Notes: a model not told the origin generated them from the sequence alone. 7,264 nt of DNA from Alphaproteobacteria bacterium (GCA_004356335.1 SMXP01000046.1:1-7264), one strand, 5' to 3'; numbered from the stretch's first letter, positions 1 through 6,102 are shown. A program made the numbers and translations.

Positions 1-285
1 CACTCTAATGGCTCACGTCCACTCCAATTGCAGCACAACGAGCTCGTAAATTATTAAATGAGTCAACGCTAACTAGACGATTCCCAAGAGATGTGAATTC
101 ACTGTATAAGAGGTGATTATATAGAGTTTATATCGATTACATTGGTTGGTTTTGGCAGATATAGCCAGGTAGAACTTGTCTGGCCATATCTGCCAATTCC
201 CCTATAAATTTTCCGTAGTCAAAATAATTTCTAGCTTATGACTCAATCAGTTAGGCTGGTCACTTATTGTGACGCCATTTAATTG
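1..285. other. AT-rich flank without a recognisable gene
   Basis: This stretch left of the IS is visibly richer in A and T than the rest of the window. No frame stays open from a start codon for a useful length. It contains a strong hairpin at 152-196 and a small inverted repeat GTCAC-TTATT-GTGAC at 259-273 close to the IS edge. On the minus strand codons 127 to 5 are open and end in TAG, but there is no start codon (see findings). The composition suggests DNA of different origin from the metabolic genes to the right, perhaps joined by rearrangement at the IS. That is inference. Confidence 0.5.
152..196. repeat. Long imperfect hairpin
   Basis: The arms at 152-168 and 180-196 (right arm CTGGCCATATCTGCCAA) pair over 16 of 17 positions around an 11-nt loop. 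The one mismatch is A163 opposite C185. Neither side is followed by a clear run of T, so it is not a standard intrinsic terminator in either direction. It does not match the AAAAGTG/CCGGTTTT repeat family seen elsewhere in the window. It could be a palindromic repeat, an RNA structure, or a terminator of unusual form. Confidence 0.6.
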
Positions 286-300
286 GTCGAACGTTAAAAA
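286..300 (+). repeat. Proposed left terminal inverted repeat of the IS
   Basis: GTCGAACGTTAAAAA matches the inverted right copy at 1838-1852 at 14 of 15 positions (A291 against C). It contains the reverse complement of the transposase TAA stop at 294-296. Confidence 0.45.
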
Positions 301-1664
301 GCGGGTTGAAGTAGAAAATTGATCTTGATCTGAGACTGTTTTGACTTTTGCAAGTTGAAAAGGGCGAACAGAAAAAGGCGTAAAAACTTCCTGAACCACC
401 TGAGCAGGAGGCGGAAGTTCAATCCGGCCGCGGCGAGGAGTGCGTTGACCTTGTCGCCGTCTTTTCCAAGCAGGTAATTGCGTCCCATCCTGCTGTCTTG
501 CTTCATGTGCCCGATGAGGGGCTCGACGGCGGCTCTTCGTCTCAGCTCTTTTTTGATTGCAGGCGTGAGCCCTCGCTTCTGCCCCGATTTGTAAACCCGG
601 AACTTGTTGGGGTAATTGTGACCGGCATAGCCTTTGTCGACAAAGATCCGTTCCGGCTCGATGCCGGTCCATTGTTCGAGCTCTTTGATCACCGGTCCTA
701 ACGTATGGCCGTCATACGGGTTTCCATGTAACGCCTTGACGTGCAGCACGAACTGGCCACCGGGTGCCAAGGCATTGGTGGTGGCGACACTGACCTTGCA
801 GCCAAACTCATAAGGCTTGTGCGCCTTGCCTTTGCCAATGCATTCAACCTCAGGCGCATGAAGTGAATAGACTTTTGGGGCATCTTGCCGGGTCTTTTGA
901 TGACGTATCTTTACCGCCAAATTGAGCGCGTCACGGAAGATCTCTTGGCGTTCCTCATTGCCATCGATCTTGCGATCGATGTCACGGATCACGCGGCCCA
1001 GCCGGGTACGCAAGAACTTCAGCTTCCTCTTATGTCGTTTGAATTGCTTGGCATGAGCGTAACGCTGCGACATGATCAAGGCCTGCTTGCCAACCCGGAT
1101 ATAGCTCTGGCGCAGCTTCACATCGTGCTTGCGCGCCAATGCCGCCAGCTTGACCATGGCCCGATAGGTCAGTTTGGCGTCGGTCGGAAAGGTAATATTC
1201 TTGGGCTGCACCGTGGTGTCGACGGTGACTTTTTTGAGGTCCTTGGTGCGCAAAGCACCCTCTCCATGGGCAATGCGTAAGCTCTCCTGAACAAGCTTCT
1301 CCAGAAAGTCAGGCCCCACACGTTGGCGCCAATGGGTCATGCCGGAGCGCTCATGGGGAAAGGCATGTTGGAAAAACTCTTCGCCTGTGAAGTACTGGAA
1401 GTACGGATCGCACACCCAGCGTTCACAGACCCCTTCATCCGACAAATTGAACGTATGCTTCAACAATAAAAGTCCAACCATGAACCGGGTCGGCAGAGCC
1501 GGCCGGCCCTCATGGGAAAAATAGGGCGCCACCTGTTCGTCCAGATGATCCCAGTCGATCTTGCCGGCCAGGATGACAAGCTCGTGGCGCAGGTTGATGA
1601 TGTTGTCAAGGCGGGACCGGAAAAAGTCCTCAGCACCTGAAGGCGTCTGCTTTTTTGGCTTCAT
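294..1664 (-). CDS. IS5-family DDE transposase
   Basis: This 456-residue protein cuts and joins the ends of its own insertion sequence. The N-terminal part (about 20-115) resembles the IS5 InsH-type N-terminal domain, including GRPALPTRFMVGLLLLKH and the WVCDPYFQYFTGEEFFQH stretch. The DDE triad is readable: D149 in VTVDTTVQPK, D343 in IFVDKGYAGH, and E381 in RRAAVEPLIGHMK, with the R-(3)-E-(6)-K signature of IS4/IS5-type enzymes (R377, E381, K388). HKPYEFGCKV near 282-291 is also typical. A basic middle segment (180-232) probably contacts DNA. The ATG start is preceded by GGGGAG six bases upstream. No frameshift or internal stop is seen, so the enzyme may be active. The last 20 residues (NLQKSKQ onward) are poorly conserved by eye and run into the proposed terminal repeat. 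Confidence 0.93.
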   Translation of the reverse strand: MKPKKQTPSGAEDFFRSRLDNIINLRHELVILAGKIDWDHLDEQVAPYFSHEGRPALPTRFMVGLLLLKHTFNLSDEGVCERWVCDPYFQYFTGEEFFQHAFPHERSGMTHWRQRVGPDFLEKLVQESLRIAHGEGALRTKDLKKVTVDTTVQPKNITFPTDAKLTYRAMVKLAALARKHDVKLRQSYIRVGKQALIMSQRYAHAKQFKRHKRKLKFLRTRLGRVIRDIDRKIDGNEERQEIFRDALNLAVKIRHQKTRQDAPKVYSLHAPEVECIGKGKAHKPYEFGCKVSVATTNALAPGGQFVLHVKALHGNPYDGHTLGPVIKELEQWTGIEPERIFVDKGYAGHNYPNKFRVYKSGQKRGLTPAIKKELRRRAAVEPLIGHMKQDSRMGRNYLLGKDGDKVNALLAAAGLNFRLLLRWFRKFLRLFLFALFNLQKSKQSQIKINFLLQPAF

Positions 1665-1823
1665 GAAAGGCTCCCCAAGGCGACTCGAATCACCTTGAGC
1701 GAATCACAAAACCGGCCGTTATTGAAGTCAAAATCCGAAATTTAAACTGCAAGCTCTTGGCCCCTACAAGGGTCAAAACCTGCAATCACAAACCCCTCGG
1801 AAGGATATCAAACCCTGAAAAAT

Positions 1824-1851
1824 ACTATACACTAGCGTTTTTAACGGTCGA
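1824..1851 (-). promoter_or_regulatory. Possible transposase promoter
   Basis: On the minus strand TCGACC (1851-1846) and TATAGT (1829-1824) are 16 bases apart, upstream of the transposase. The -35-like hexamer would lie inside the proposed terminal repeat, as in many insertion sequences. The -35 match is poor, so this is a weak call. Confidence 0.25.
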
Positions 1852-1858
1852 CGCTCTA
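1834..1858 (-). repeat. Truncated second repeat module
   Basis: Reading the minus strand from 1858, TAGAGCG begins exactly 63 bp after the TAGAGCG of the unit at 1859-1921, the same register as in the tandem copies at 7078-7221. The sequence then departs from the family at TCGACCG. Either the IS inserted here, or this is a distinct short hairpin module (AGCGT 1834-1838 with ACGCT 1851-1855) ending in GCTAG. Confidence 0.5.
1838..1852 (-). repeat. Proposed right terminal inverted repeat of the IS
   Basis: TTTTTAACGGTCGAC is the inverted partner of 286-300. It lies about 175 bp upstream of the transposase start. It directly abuts the first bases (TAGAGCG in reverse) of a truncated palindromic repeat unit, which is where an insertion boundary would be expected. 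The same bases also form a small AGCGT/ACGCT hairpin (1834-1838 with 1851-1855). Confidence 0.45.
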
Positions 1859-1921
1859 GGTCTTTGTTTTGTCGCGCATTCGAACCCAAAAACCGCGTAC
1901 ACTTTTTGTGAATGCGCTCTA
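1859..1921 (-). repeat. Palindromic intergenic repeat, copy 1
   Basis: A 63-bp unit in reverse orientation, following metW in its direction of transcription. The outer stem GCGCATTC/GAATGCGC (1910-1917 with 1874-1881) is perfect. The inner stem CAAAAA/TTTTTG (1903-1908 with 1887-1892) replaces the GGAAAA/TTTTCC of the other copies through two paired changes. The tail GACAAAACAAAGAC is shared with the copies after tyrC. The first bases, TAG, are also the metW stop codon. No T-run follows, so termination is not assured. Confidence 0.85.
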
Positions 1922-2569
1922 GTCGGGGCGGCTTAAGATGAAAATTGCTTCATCGGAAATCAAATTAGCCAACATGCCCGGCTTGGAAAAACGCATTTTA
2001 ATTCTGTTGCCTCGGCGAGCATAGGCATTCTCAATTTTCACGTTCATGCCTTCACACATCGTGACAAAATCTCGAATCGTGCACAAGTGAATGTTCGGTG
2101 TTTCGTACCAAGGCTGGTCGAGCAAGTCGGTCATCGGCATACGCCCGCTCATCATTAGATGGAGGCGCACTTTCCAGTAACCGAAATTCGGGAAGGACAC
2201 AATGACGCGCCGGCCGATGCGCAACAGCTCGTCAAGAACGGATTTGGGTTTACGGGTTGCCTGAATGGTTTGACTTAAAATCACATAGTCGAACGCCTGG
2301 TCCGGATAAGCGGGCAAATCCGCGTCGGCGTCTCCTTGGACGACCGACAGCCCCCGCGCCACGCACGCATTCACGCCCGTCTGACTCAGTTCGACACCGC
2401 GTGCATCCACATCCTTAATGTTGGTCAACATCTGCAGCAGCGTGCCATCGCCGCACCCCACATCCAAAACGCGCGAGCCCGGTTCGATGAGATCGGCAAT
2501 AAGGACAAGGTCCGTGCGTCCGCTCGTCTGGAGGAGATTTTCACTTGGAGCTCGCATGGGCTCGGTCAC
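1919..2569 (-). CDS. Methionine biosynthesis protein MetW
   Basis: MetW is a class I SAM-methyltransferase-like protein that works with MetX in homoserine acylation for methionine synthesis. Studied MetX/MetW pairs depend on it, although its own chemistry is unclear. The protein has 216 residues, usual for the family. Motif I VLDVGCGDG (34-42) follows DLIEPGSR, and AFDYVILSQTIQ and RRVIVSFPNFGYWKVRL are typical MetW stretches. The chosen start is GTG at 2569; an in-frame ATG lies at 2557 (M5). An out-of-frame ATG overlaps the GTG. The gene begins 3 nt after the metX stop, so the two are probably co-transcribed and translationally coupled. The C-terminus (LISDEAIFILSRPD) looks complete, yet its TAG stop is the first triplet of a palindromic repeat. 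Confidence 0.93.
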   Translation of the reverse strand: MTEPMRAPSENLLQTSGRTDLVLIADLIEPGSRVLDVGCGDGTLLQMLTNIKDVDARGVELSQTGVNACVARGLSVVQGDADADLPAYPDQAFDYVILSQTIQATRKPKSVLDELLRIGRRVIVSFPNFGYWKVRLHLMMSGRMPMTDLLDQPWYETPNIHLCTIRDFVTMCEGMNVKIENAYARRGNRIKMRFSKPGMLANLISDEAIFILSRPD

Positions 2570-2572
2570 ATT

Positions 2573-3766
2573 TTATTCCGCTTTGGCAAGGCCTCGGTGT
2601 ACCGCCGCCGAGTTTATAAAGCCCGCAAGGGTTGAGAACATTTCAGGCTCGTCTAACAAAAAGGCATCGTGGCCTTTGTCCGACTCAATTTCGACAAAGC
2701 TCACATTGGCGGCGACCGCGTTTAACGCTTGCACGATATGGCGAGCTTCAGACGTGGGGAACAACCAGTCGCTGGTGAACGATACCACACAAAAACGGGT
2801 TTTCGTTCCCTTAAACGCATTGGCAATGATGCCGTCATAATCGGCATCGAGATCAAAATAATCCATGGCCCGGGTGATATAGAGATACGAATTAGCGTCG
2901 AAACGGTCGACAAACGTAAAACCTTGGTGCCTTAGATAGCTCTCGATCTGAAAGTCCGCTTCAAAGCCAAAGGTCAGGGCGTCTCTGTCCTGTAAATTGC
3001 GCCCGAATTTTCGGTGCAAGGCTTGTCCGGACAAATAGGTGATATGGGCCGCCATACGGGCGACAGCCAGGCCTTTCCGAGGTCGTGTCGCGCGGCTTTG
3101 ATAATCGCCGCCATGCCAATCGCGATCGGCCATAATGGCTTGGCGGCCCACTTCGTGAAACGCAATGTTCTGGGAGGAGTGGCGCGTTGCCGTGGCAATC
3201 GGGATCGCGGAAAAGACGCGCTCCGGGTAGGATGCCGCCCAGCGCAATACCTGCATGCCGCCCAACGACCCACCGAGCACACAAAACAAATCCTCAATGC
3301 CCAGCTGATCCAACAACTTGGCTTGGGCGCGAACCATATCCGCCACCGTAATGACCGGAAATTTGAGCCCGTAAGGCTTGCCGGTTGCGGGATTCGTGTC
3401 CATCGGCCCTGTGGTCCCCATGCAGCCGCCGATGATGTTGGTACAGATCACGTAAAACCGGTTGGTATCGACCGGCCGGCCCGGTCCCACCATGGTTTCC
3501 CACCAACCCGGTTTGCCGGTGATGGGGTGACGGCTGGCGACGAATTGGTCGCCGGTCAAGGCGTGACAGACCAGCACCACATTCGATTTGTCGTCATTGA
3601 GGGTGCCATAGGTCTGATAGGCAATTCGTATGGACGCCAGCTCGGCGCCGCTATCAAGGCGCAACGGCGTATGGTTGCCAAATTGGGCCACAGGCTGCAA
3701 TTTGACCGCTTCCTCGGCGGGTATGGCCGCGGCTCGGTGCGCCGGGTTTTGATCTGTCACGCTCAA
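2573..3766 (-). CDS. Homoserine O-acyltransferase MetX
   Basis: This cytoplasmic alpha/beta-hydrolase-fold enzyme transfers an acyl group from acetyl-CoA or succinyl-CoA to homoserine, activating it for methionine synthesis. The 397-residue length is normal. Visible motifs are VLVCHALTGDQ (64-74), the oxyanion/substrate region NIIGGCMGTTGP (110-121), the nucleophile elbow GGSLGG with S167, the acid D333 in TSDWLFP and the base H366 in DKGHDAFL. MetX proteins differ in acyl donor, so the name does not settle acetyl versus succinyl. The chosen start is TTG at 3766, with AAGGG seven bases upstream; GTG at 3760 (third codon) is a real alternative. The gene heads the metXW pair and is divergent from the aromatic operon. 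A possible short leader ORF ends on its start codon. Confidence 0.95.
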   Translation of the reverse strand: MSVTDQNPAHRAAAIPAEEAVKLQPVAQFGNHTPLRLDSGAELASIRIAYQTYGTLNDDKSNVVLVCHALTGDQFVASRHPITGKPGWWETMVGPGRPVDTNRFYVICTNIIGGCMGTTGPMDTNPATGKPYGLKFPVITVADMVRAQAKLLDQLGIEDLFCVLGGSLGGMQVLRWAASYPERVFSAIPIATATRHSSQNIAFHEVGRQAIMADRDWHGGDYQSRATRPRKGLAVARMAAHITYLSGQALHRKFGRNLQDRDALTFGFEADFQIESYLRHQGFTFVDRFDANSYLYITRAMDYFDLDADYDGIIANAFKGTKTRFCVVSFTSDWLFPTSEARHIVQALNAVAANVSFVEIESDKGHDAFLLDEPEMFSTLAGFINSAAVHRGLAKAE

Positions 3767-3807
3767 AGTCTCACCCTTTCAGCCCAATATTCGGAGCCAA
3801 TATCCAT
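3763..3807 (-). promoter_or_regulatory. Possible 14-codon leader ORF overlapping the metX start
   Basis: On the minus strand ATG at 3807 opens a frame encoding MDIGSEYWAERVRL, whose TGA stop overlaps the TTG start of metX as TTGA. AGGG lies four bases upstream of the ATG. If translated it would couple metX to ribosomes finishing the leader. It can only be used if transcription starts upstream of 3807, not from the TATAAT at 3806-3811. The peptide has no run of any amino acid that would point to attenuation. Confidence 0.25.
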
Positions 3808-3811
3808 TATA
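3806..3811 (-). promoter_or_regulatory. Candidate -10 box for metXW
   Basis: A perfect TATAAT on the minus strand would place a start site near 3799, about 33 nt before metX. There is no good -35 hexamer 16-18 bases upstream. CCAATAT occurs twice between this box and the gene (3784-3790 and 3797-3803, 13 bp apart) and could be a binding site. Confidence 0.4.
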
Positions 3812-3836
3812 CCCTACTTGTCGGGGGCTCTTGCTA

Positions 3837-3860
3837 ATGGTCTCACCTTTGAATTGTCAA
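3837..3860 (-). promoter_or_regulatory. Candidate upstream -35 box for metXW
   Basis: TTGACA at 3860-3855 on the minus strand is a perfect -35 hexamer. The hexamer 17 bases downstream is TTAGCA, a poor -10. If used, this promoter would transcribe the possible leader ORF and the first of two AAAGGTGAGAC-like motifs. Confidence 0.3.
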
Positions 3861-3868
3861 CGTTTTCT

Positions 3869-3897
3869 TTGATTTTGCCTAAAGCGCCCCTTATGTA
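3869..3897 (+). promoter_or_regulatory. Candidate promoter for the aromatic operon
   Basis: TTGATT (3869-3874) and TATGTA (3892-3897) are 17 bases apart on the plus strand, upstream of the chorismate mutase gene. The -35 lies within 10 bp of the TTGACA candidate for metX on the other strand, so the two directions may compete or be regulated together. The transcript would carry the repeat at 3954-4058 in a leader of roughly 185 nt. Confidence 0.35.
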
Positions 3898-3953
3898 TAG
3901 CCGCCAGTCTGGATTGGGCCGAAAACGGGCTCAAGGGAACCGTACAGGCCCGA

Positions 3954-4016
3954 TAGAGCGTTTTCAGGAAAAGTGGGCCCGGTTTTCCGTCCGAAAACGC
4001 GACCAAACTAGGATTC
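3954..4016 (+). repeat. Palindromic intergenic repeat, copy 2
   Basis: A 63-bp unit beginning TAGAGCG. Its outer stem is GCGTTTTC/GAAAACGC (3958-3965 with 3993-4000), where other copies have GCGCATTC/GAATGCGC; both changed positions are compensated. The inner stem GGAAAA/TTTTCC (3967-3972 with 3983-3988) is kept, around loop GTGGGCCCGG. It lies in the 5' leader of the chorismate mutase gene. Confidence 0.85.
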
Positions 4017-4058
4017 TAGAGCATTTTCATGAGTCAATTAATCTTGGAAATGCTTTAG
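4017..4058 (+). repeat. Second, different palindromic module
   Basis: TAGAGC starts exactly 63 bp after the previous TAGAGC, but the module differs. It is a hairpin AGCATTT (4020-4026) with AAATGCT (4048-4054), enclosing GAGTCAATTAATCTT and closing with GCTTTAG, an inverted near-copy of the opening. It ends about 19 bp before the chorismate mutase ribosome binding site. It resembles the AGCATTTTCATGA-type palindromes found in alphaproteobacteria, although its arms have decayed. Confidence 0.65.
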
Positions 4059-4086
4059 GGGCAGAATAGCCGCAGCAGGAGCAAAT

Positions 4087-5013
4087 ATGAGCGACAACAG
4101 CAACTCTTTGCCCGAGTTGCGGCACAAAATAGACCAGATCGACGACCGTTTGCAGGATCTGATTGTTGAGCGAACCGCCGTCGTTCTTGAAATCGCCCAA
4201 GCCAAGGCCCAGCAAGCCGCCCAAAATAAGCCGAATGCCGAGGCCGGCGACGGCCCGGGCCGTCTGGCCATGCGGCCTGGCCGGGAAGCGGCGATCCTCA
4301 GGCGGTTGCTGTCGCGCCACCAAGGCGCCCTACCCAAAAAGGTATTGGTCCGGCTTTGGCGGGAGCTTTTTTCGGCCAAGACCCGATTGCAGGGGCCCAT
4401 GACGGCCTGTGTCTTTGGCGGCAGTGAGCCGCTGGCCTATTGGGATTTGGCGAGGTTTTACTATGGCTCGAATACGCCGCTGGCAATGGCGGAATCGGCC
4501 CATGATGTGGTGACGAAAGTGACACAAAATGGCTCGATGATAGGGGTCGTGCCGGCGCCCTTTGGGTCGGTTCCGGCACCGGATTGGTGGCCCGATCTGG
4601 CGGTCCGCACCGGCGTCCGCGCCTGGCTGATCGCCAAGCTGCCCTTTGTCTTTGATGGCAACGAGACGGCCGGACCCGTCGCCTTCACCTTGGCGCCCAT
4701 CCCGCCCGAGGCCAGCGGCGACGACACAACGGTTTTGTGTGTTCGAACCACGGGCGATGGGGCCGACGGCGCCCTTGTCGCAGCCTTGGCCGAACTCGGG
4801 TGGCCAGGGGCAAAGGTCGTGGCGACTGGCCATTCGGCTCAGCGCAAGGCGCCCGTGCATTTTTGTGAAACCCCGGGTTTTGTCGACGTGAATGATGCCC
4901 GCTTGACCCGTCCTGTGGCTCCATCTGATTTGGTGTCGGAAATTGGTTTGCTTGGTGTTTACGCCAACCCGATTGAGCTTAATGCCCCGGTACCGTCTGG
5001 AGGTGCCCCATGA
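4087..5013 (+). CDS. Chorismate mutase (AroQ type) with unusual C-terminal domain
   Basis: The N-terminal domain (about 8-103) should convert chorismate to prephenate. Lined up by eye with the E. coli AroQ domain, the active-site positions R11, R28, K39, R51, E52 and Q88 correspond to R12, R29, K40, R66, E67 and Q102. About 14 extra residues rich in A, N and G lie between K40 and R66. Residues 104-308 start with MTACVFGGSEPLAYWDLARFYYG and look like a worn prephenate-dehydratase-type fold, but no TRF catalytic motif or ACT-domain signature is visible, so dehydratase activity is unlikely. It is therefore probably a monofunctional mutase with a structural or regulatory tail. AGGAG sits five bases before the ATG. 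It is the first gene of the aromatic operon and overlaps the next by ATGA. Confidence 0.85.
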   Translation: MSDNSNSLPELRHKIDQIDDRLQDLIVERTAVVLEIAQAKAQQAAQNKPNAEAGDGPGRLAMRPGREAAILRRLLSRHQGALPKKVLVRLWRELFSAKTRLQGPMTACVFGGSEPLAYWDLARFYYGSNTPLAMAESAHDVVTKVTQNGSMIGVVPAPFGSVPAPDWWPDLAVRTGVRAWLIAKLPFVFDGNETAGPVAFTLAPIPPEASGDDTTVLCVRTTGDGADGALVAALAELGWPGAKVVATGHSAQRKAPVHFCETPGFVDVNDARLTRPVAPSDLVSEIGLLGVYANPIELNAPVPSGGAP

Positions 5014-6101
5014 CCATCCCCAGACCGCAGCCTAGTATTCTTGCCATGGAACCCTATATCGGCGGCCAAAGCACCATTGACGGTGTCGAGGGGGCGATCA
5101 AGTTGTCATCGAATGAATCGCCCCTGGGTGCGGGCCCGAAAGCGCGCGAGGCATTCCTGCAGGCGGCAGACCAACTCAATCTGTACCCCGATGGTGCTGC
5201 TCAGCGTTTACACGATGCGATCGCCGCGCGTTACGGATTGGATCCCGATCGAATCGTTTGCGGTAACGGCTCCGATGACCTTTTGTCTCTTTTGGGTCTT
5301 GCCTATCTCGATGTGGGCAGCGAGGCGATCTATTCCGAGCATGGTTTCTTATTCTATAAGCTGGTCGCACAAGCCAACGGTGCGGTGCCCGTCTCCGTGC
5401 CCGAAACAGATCTGAAAGCCGATGTGGACGCCATAATGGCGGCGGTGTCGGCCAAGACCCGTATAGTGTTTATCGCAAACCCGAATAATCCCACCGGCAC
5501 CTTTCTAACCATTGAGGAGGTCAAGAGGCTACGAGATGGCCTACGGTCGGATATTCTTCTGGTGCTCGATGGGGCTTATGCGGAATATGTACATCGCGAT
5601 GATTACAGTGCCGGCATCGAACTGGTTACAAATTCCGAGAACGTGGTCATGACACGGACTTTCTCGAAAATTTACGGTTTAGCGTCGCTGCGGCTGGGTT
5701 GGTGTTATTGTCCTGTTTCCGTTGCCGATGCGCTCAATCGCATTCGTGGGCCGTTTAATGTAAACGGCGCTGCGCAAGCCGCCGGTGTGGCGTCTCTGGC
5801 CGATACGGCCCATGAAGAAAAGGCGATTGCCCATAACGATCATTGGCGCGACTGGCTGTTTGAAGAAATAACCAAGCTCGGTCTCAAAGTGACGCCGAGC
5901 ATTGCCAATTTCCTTTTGATTCATTTCGACGCGGAAAGCCCAAAGAGTGCGCCGCAAGCGGATCGTTTTCTGCAAAAAAATGGGCTTATCTTGCGGCGAC
6001 TTGAGGCTTATGGCTTGCCCCATTGTTTACGCTTGACCGTGGGGCTTGAACAGGCGAATCGCGCCGTGATCGCGGCACTGACAGAATTTACGGGCGACTG
6101 A
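5010..6101 (+). CDS. HisC-family PLP aminotransferase (histidinol-phosphate / aromatic)
   Basis: This 363-residue fold-type I PLP enzyme matches histidinol-phosphate aminotransferases in length and motif order. Visible are KLSSNESPLG (31-40), LYPDG (58-62), CGNGSDD (84-90), NPNNPTG (157-163), DGAYAEY (187-193), the PLP-binding lysine K220 in TRTFSKIYGLASLRLGW, and R341 in LRLTVG, which in this family binds the substrate acid group. Family members interconvert histidinol phosphate and imidazole-acetol phosphate. Lying between chorismate mutase and TyrC, this one may instead or also transaminate prephenate or hydroxyphenylpyruvate. A HisC-type enzyme next to tyrC in Zymomonas mobilis is reported to have both activities. 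GGAGG lies six bases before the ATG, which overlaps the preceding stop. Confidence 0.92.
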   Translation: MTIPRPQPSILAMEPYIGGQSTIDGVEGAIKLSSNESPLGAGPKAREAFLQAADQLNLYPDGAAQRLHDAIAARYGLDPDRIVCGNGSDDLLSLLGLAYLDVGSEAIYSEHGFLFYKLVAQANGAVPVSVPETDLKADVDAIMAAVSAKTRIVFIANPNNPTGTFLTIEEVKRLRDGLRSDILLVLDGAYAEYVHRDDYSAGIELVTNSENVVMTRTFSKIYGLASLRLGWCYCPVSVADALNRIRGPFNVNGAAQAAGVASLADTAHEEKAIAHNDHWRDWLFEEITKLGLKVTPSIANFLLIHFDAESPKSAPQADRFLQKNGLILRRLEAYGLPHCLRLTVGLEQANRAVIAALTEFTGD

Positions 6102-6102
6102 T

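Larger units (their letters stand above)
286..1852 (-). mobile_element. IS5-family insertion sequence (proposed limits)
   Basis: The element carries one intact transposase gene on the minus strand. The proposed terminal inverted repeats are GTCGAACGTTAAAAA at 286-300 and TTTTTAACGGTCGAC at 1838-1852, matching at 14 of 15 positions when inverted. With these limits the element is about 1.57 kb and the transposase stop codon lies inside the left repeat, an economy seen in many insertion sequences. No target-site duplication is visible, and the two flanks differ: AT-rich unknown DNA on the left, a palindromic repeat unit on the right. The limits are therefore a proposal. The outer match could instead be chance, or the right copy could be part of the neighbouring palindromic repeat. 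Confidence 0.5.

Noticed and set aside
250..257. attC-like GTTAGGC core near 251
   Set aside because: No matching RYYYAAC partner at a suitable distance and no integron integrase in the window.
247..672. A 141-codon minus-strand frame over the transposase 3' end
   Set aside because: It lies in another frame of the intact transposase and is rich in Arg and Gln as expected of a shadow frame.
338..1779. Inner inverted repeat GTTTTGACTTTTGCAAG (338-354) and its partner CCTACAAGGGTCAAAAC (1763-1779) as IS ends
   Set aside because: Only 13 of 17 positions match, and the left copy would lie inside the transposase reading frame, leaving the stop codon outside the element. The outer 14/15 pair fits better, though this one is not excluded.
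1859..1921. Intrinsic terminator for metXW, and likewise for tyrC at 7078-7140
   Set aside because: The hairpins are strong, but they are followed by ACAAAACAAAG rather than a T-run, so they are called repeats. A terminating role is possible but not shown.
3767..3870. SAM riboswitch upstream of metX
   Set aside because: SAM riboswitches often precede methionine genes in alphaproteobacteria, but neither the SAM-II core nor the SAM-I core could be found by eye. A covariance-model search would settle it.
3014..4069. A 351-codon open frame on the plus strand opposite metX
   Set aside because: It is antisense to a well-supported metX with all catalytic motifs. Its product shows no recognisable family and it runs into the intergenic repeat. 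It is a codon-bias shadow.
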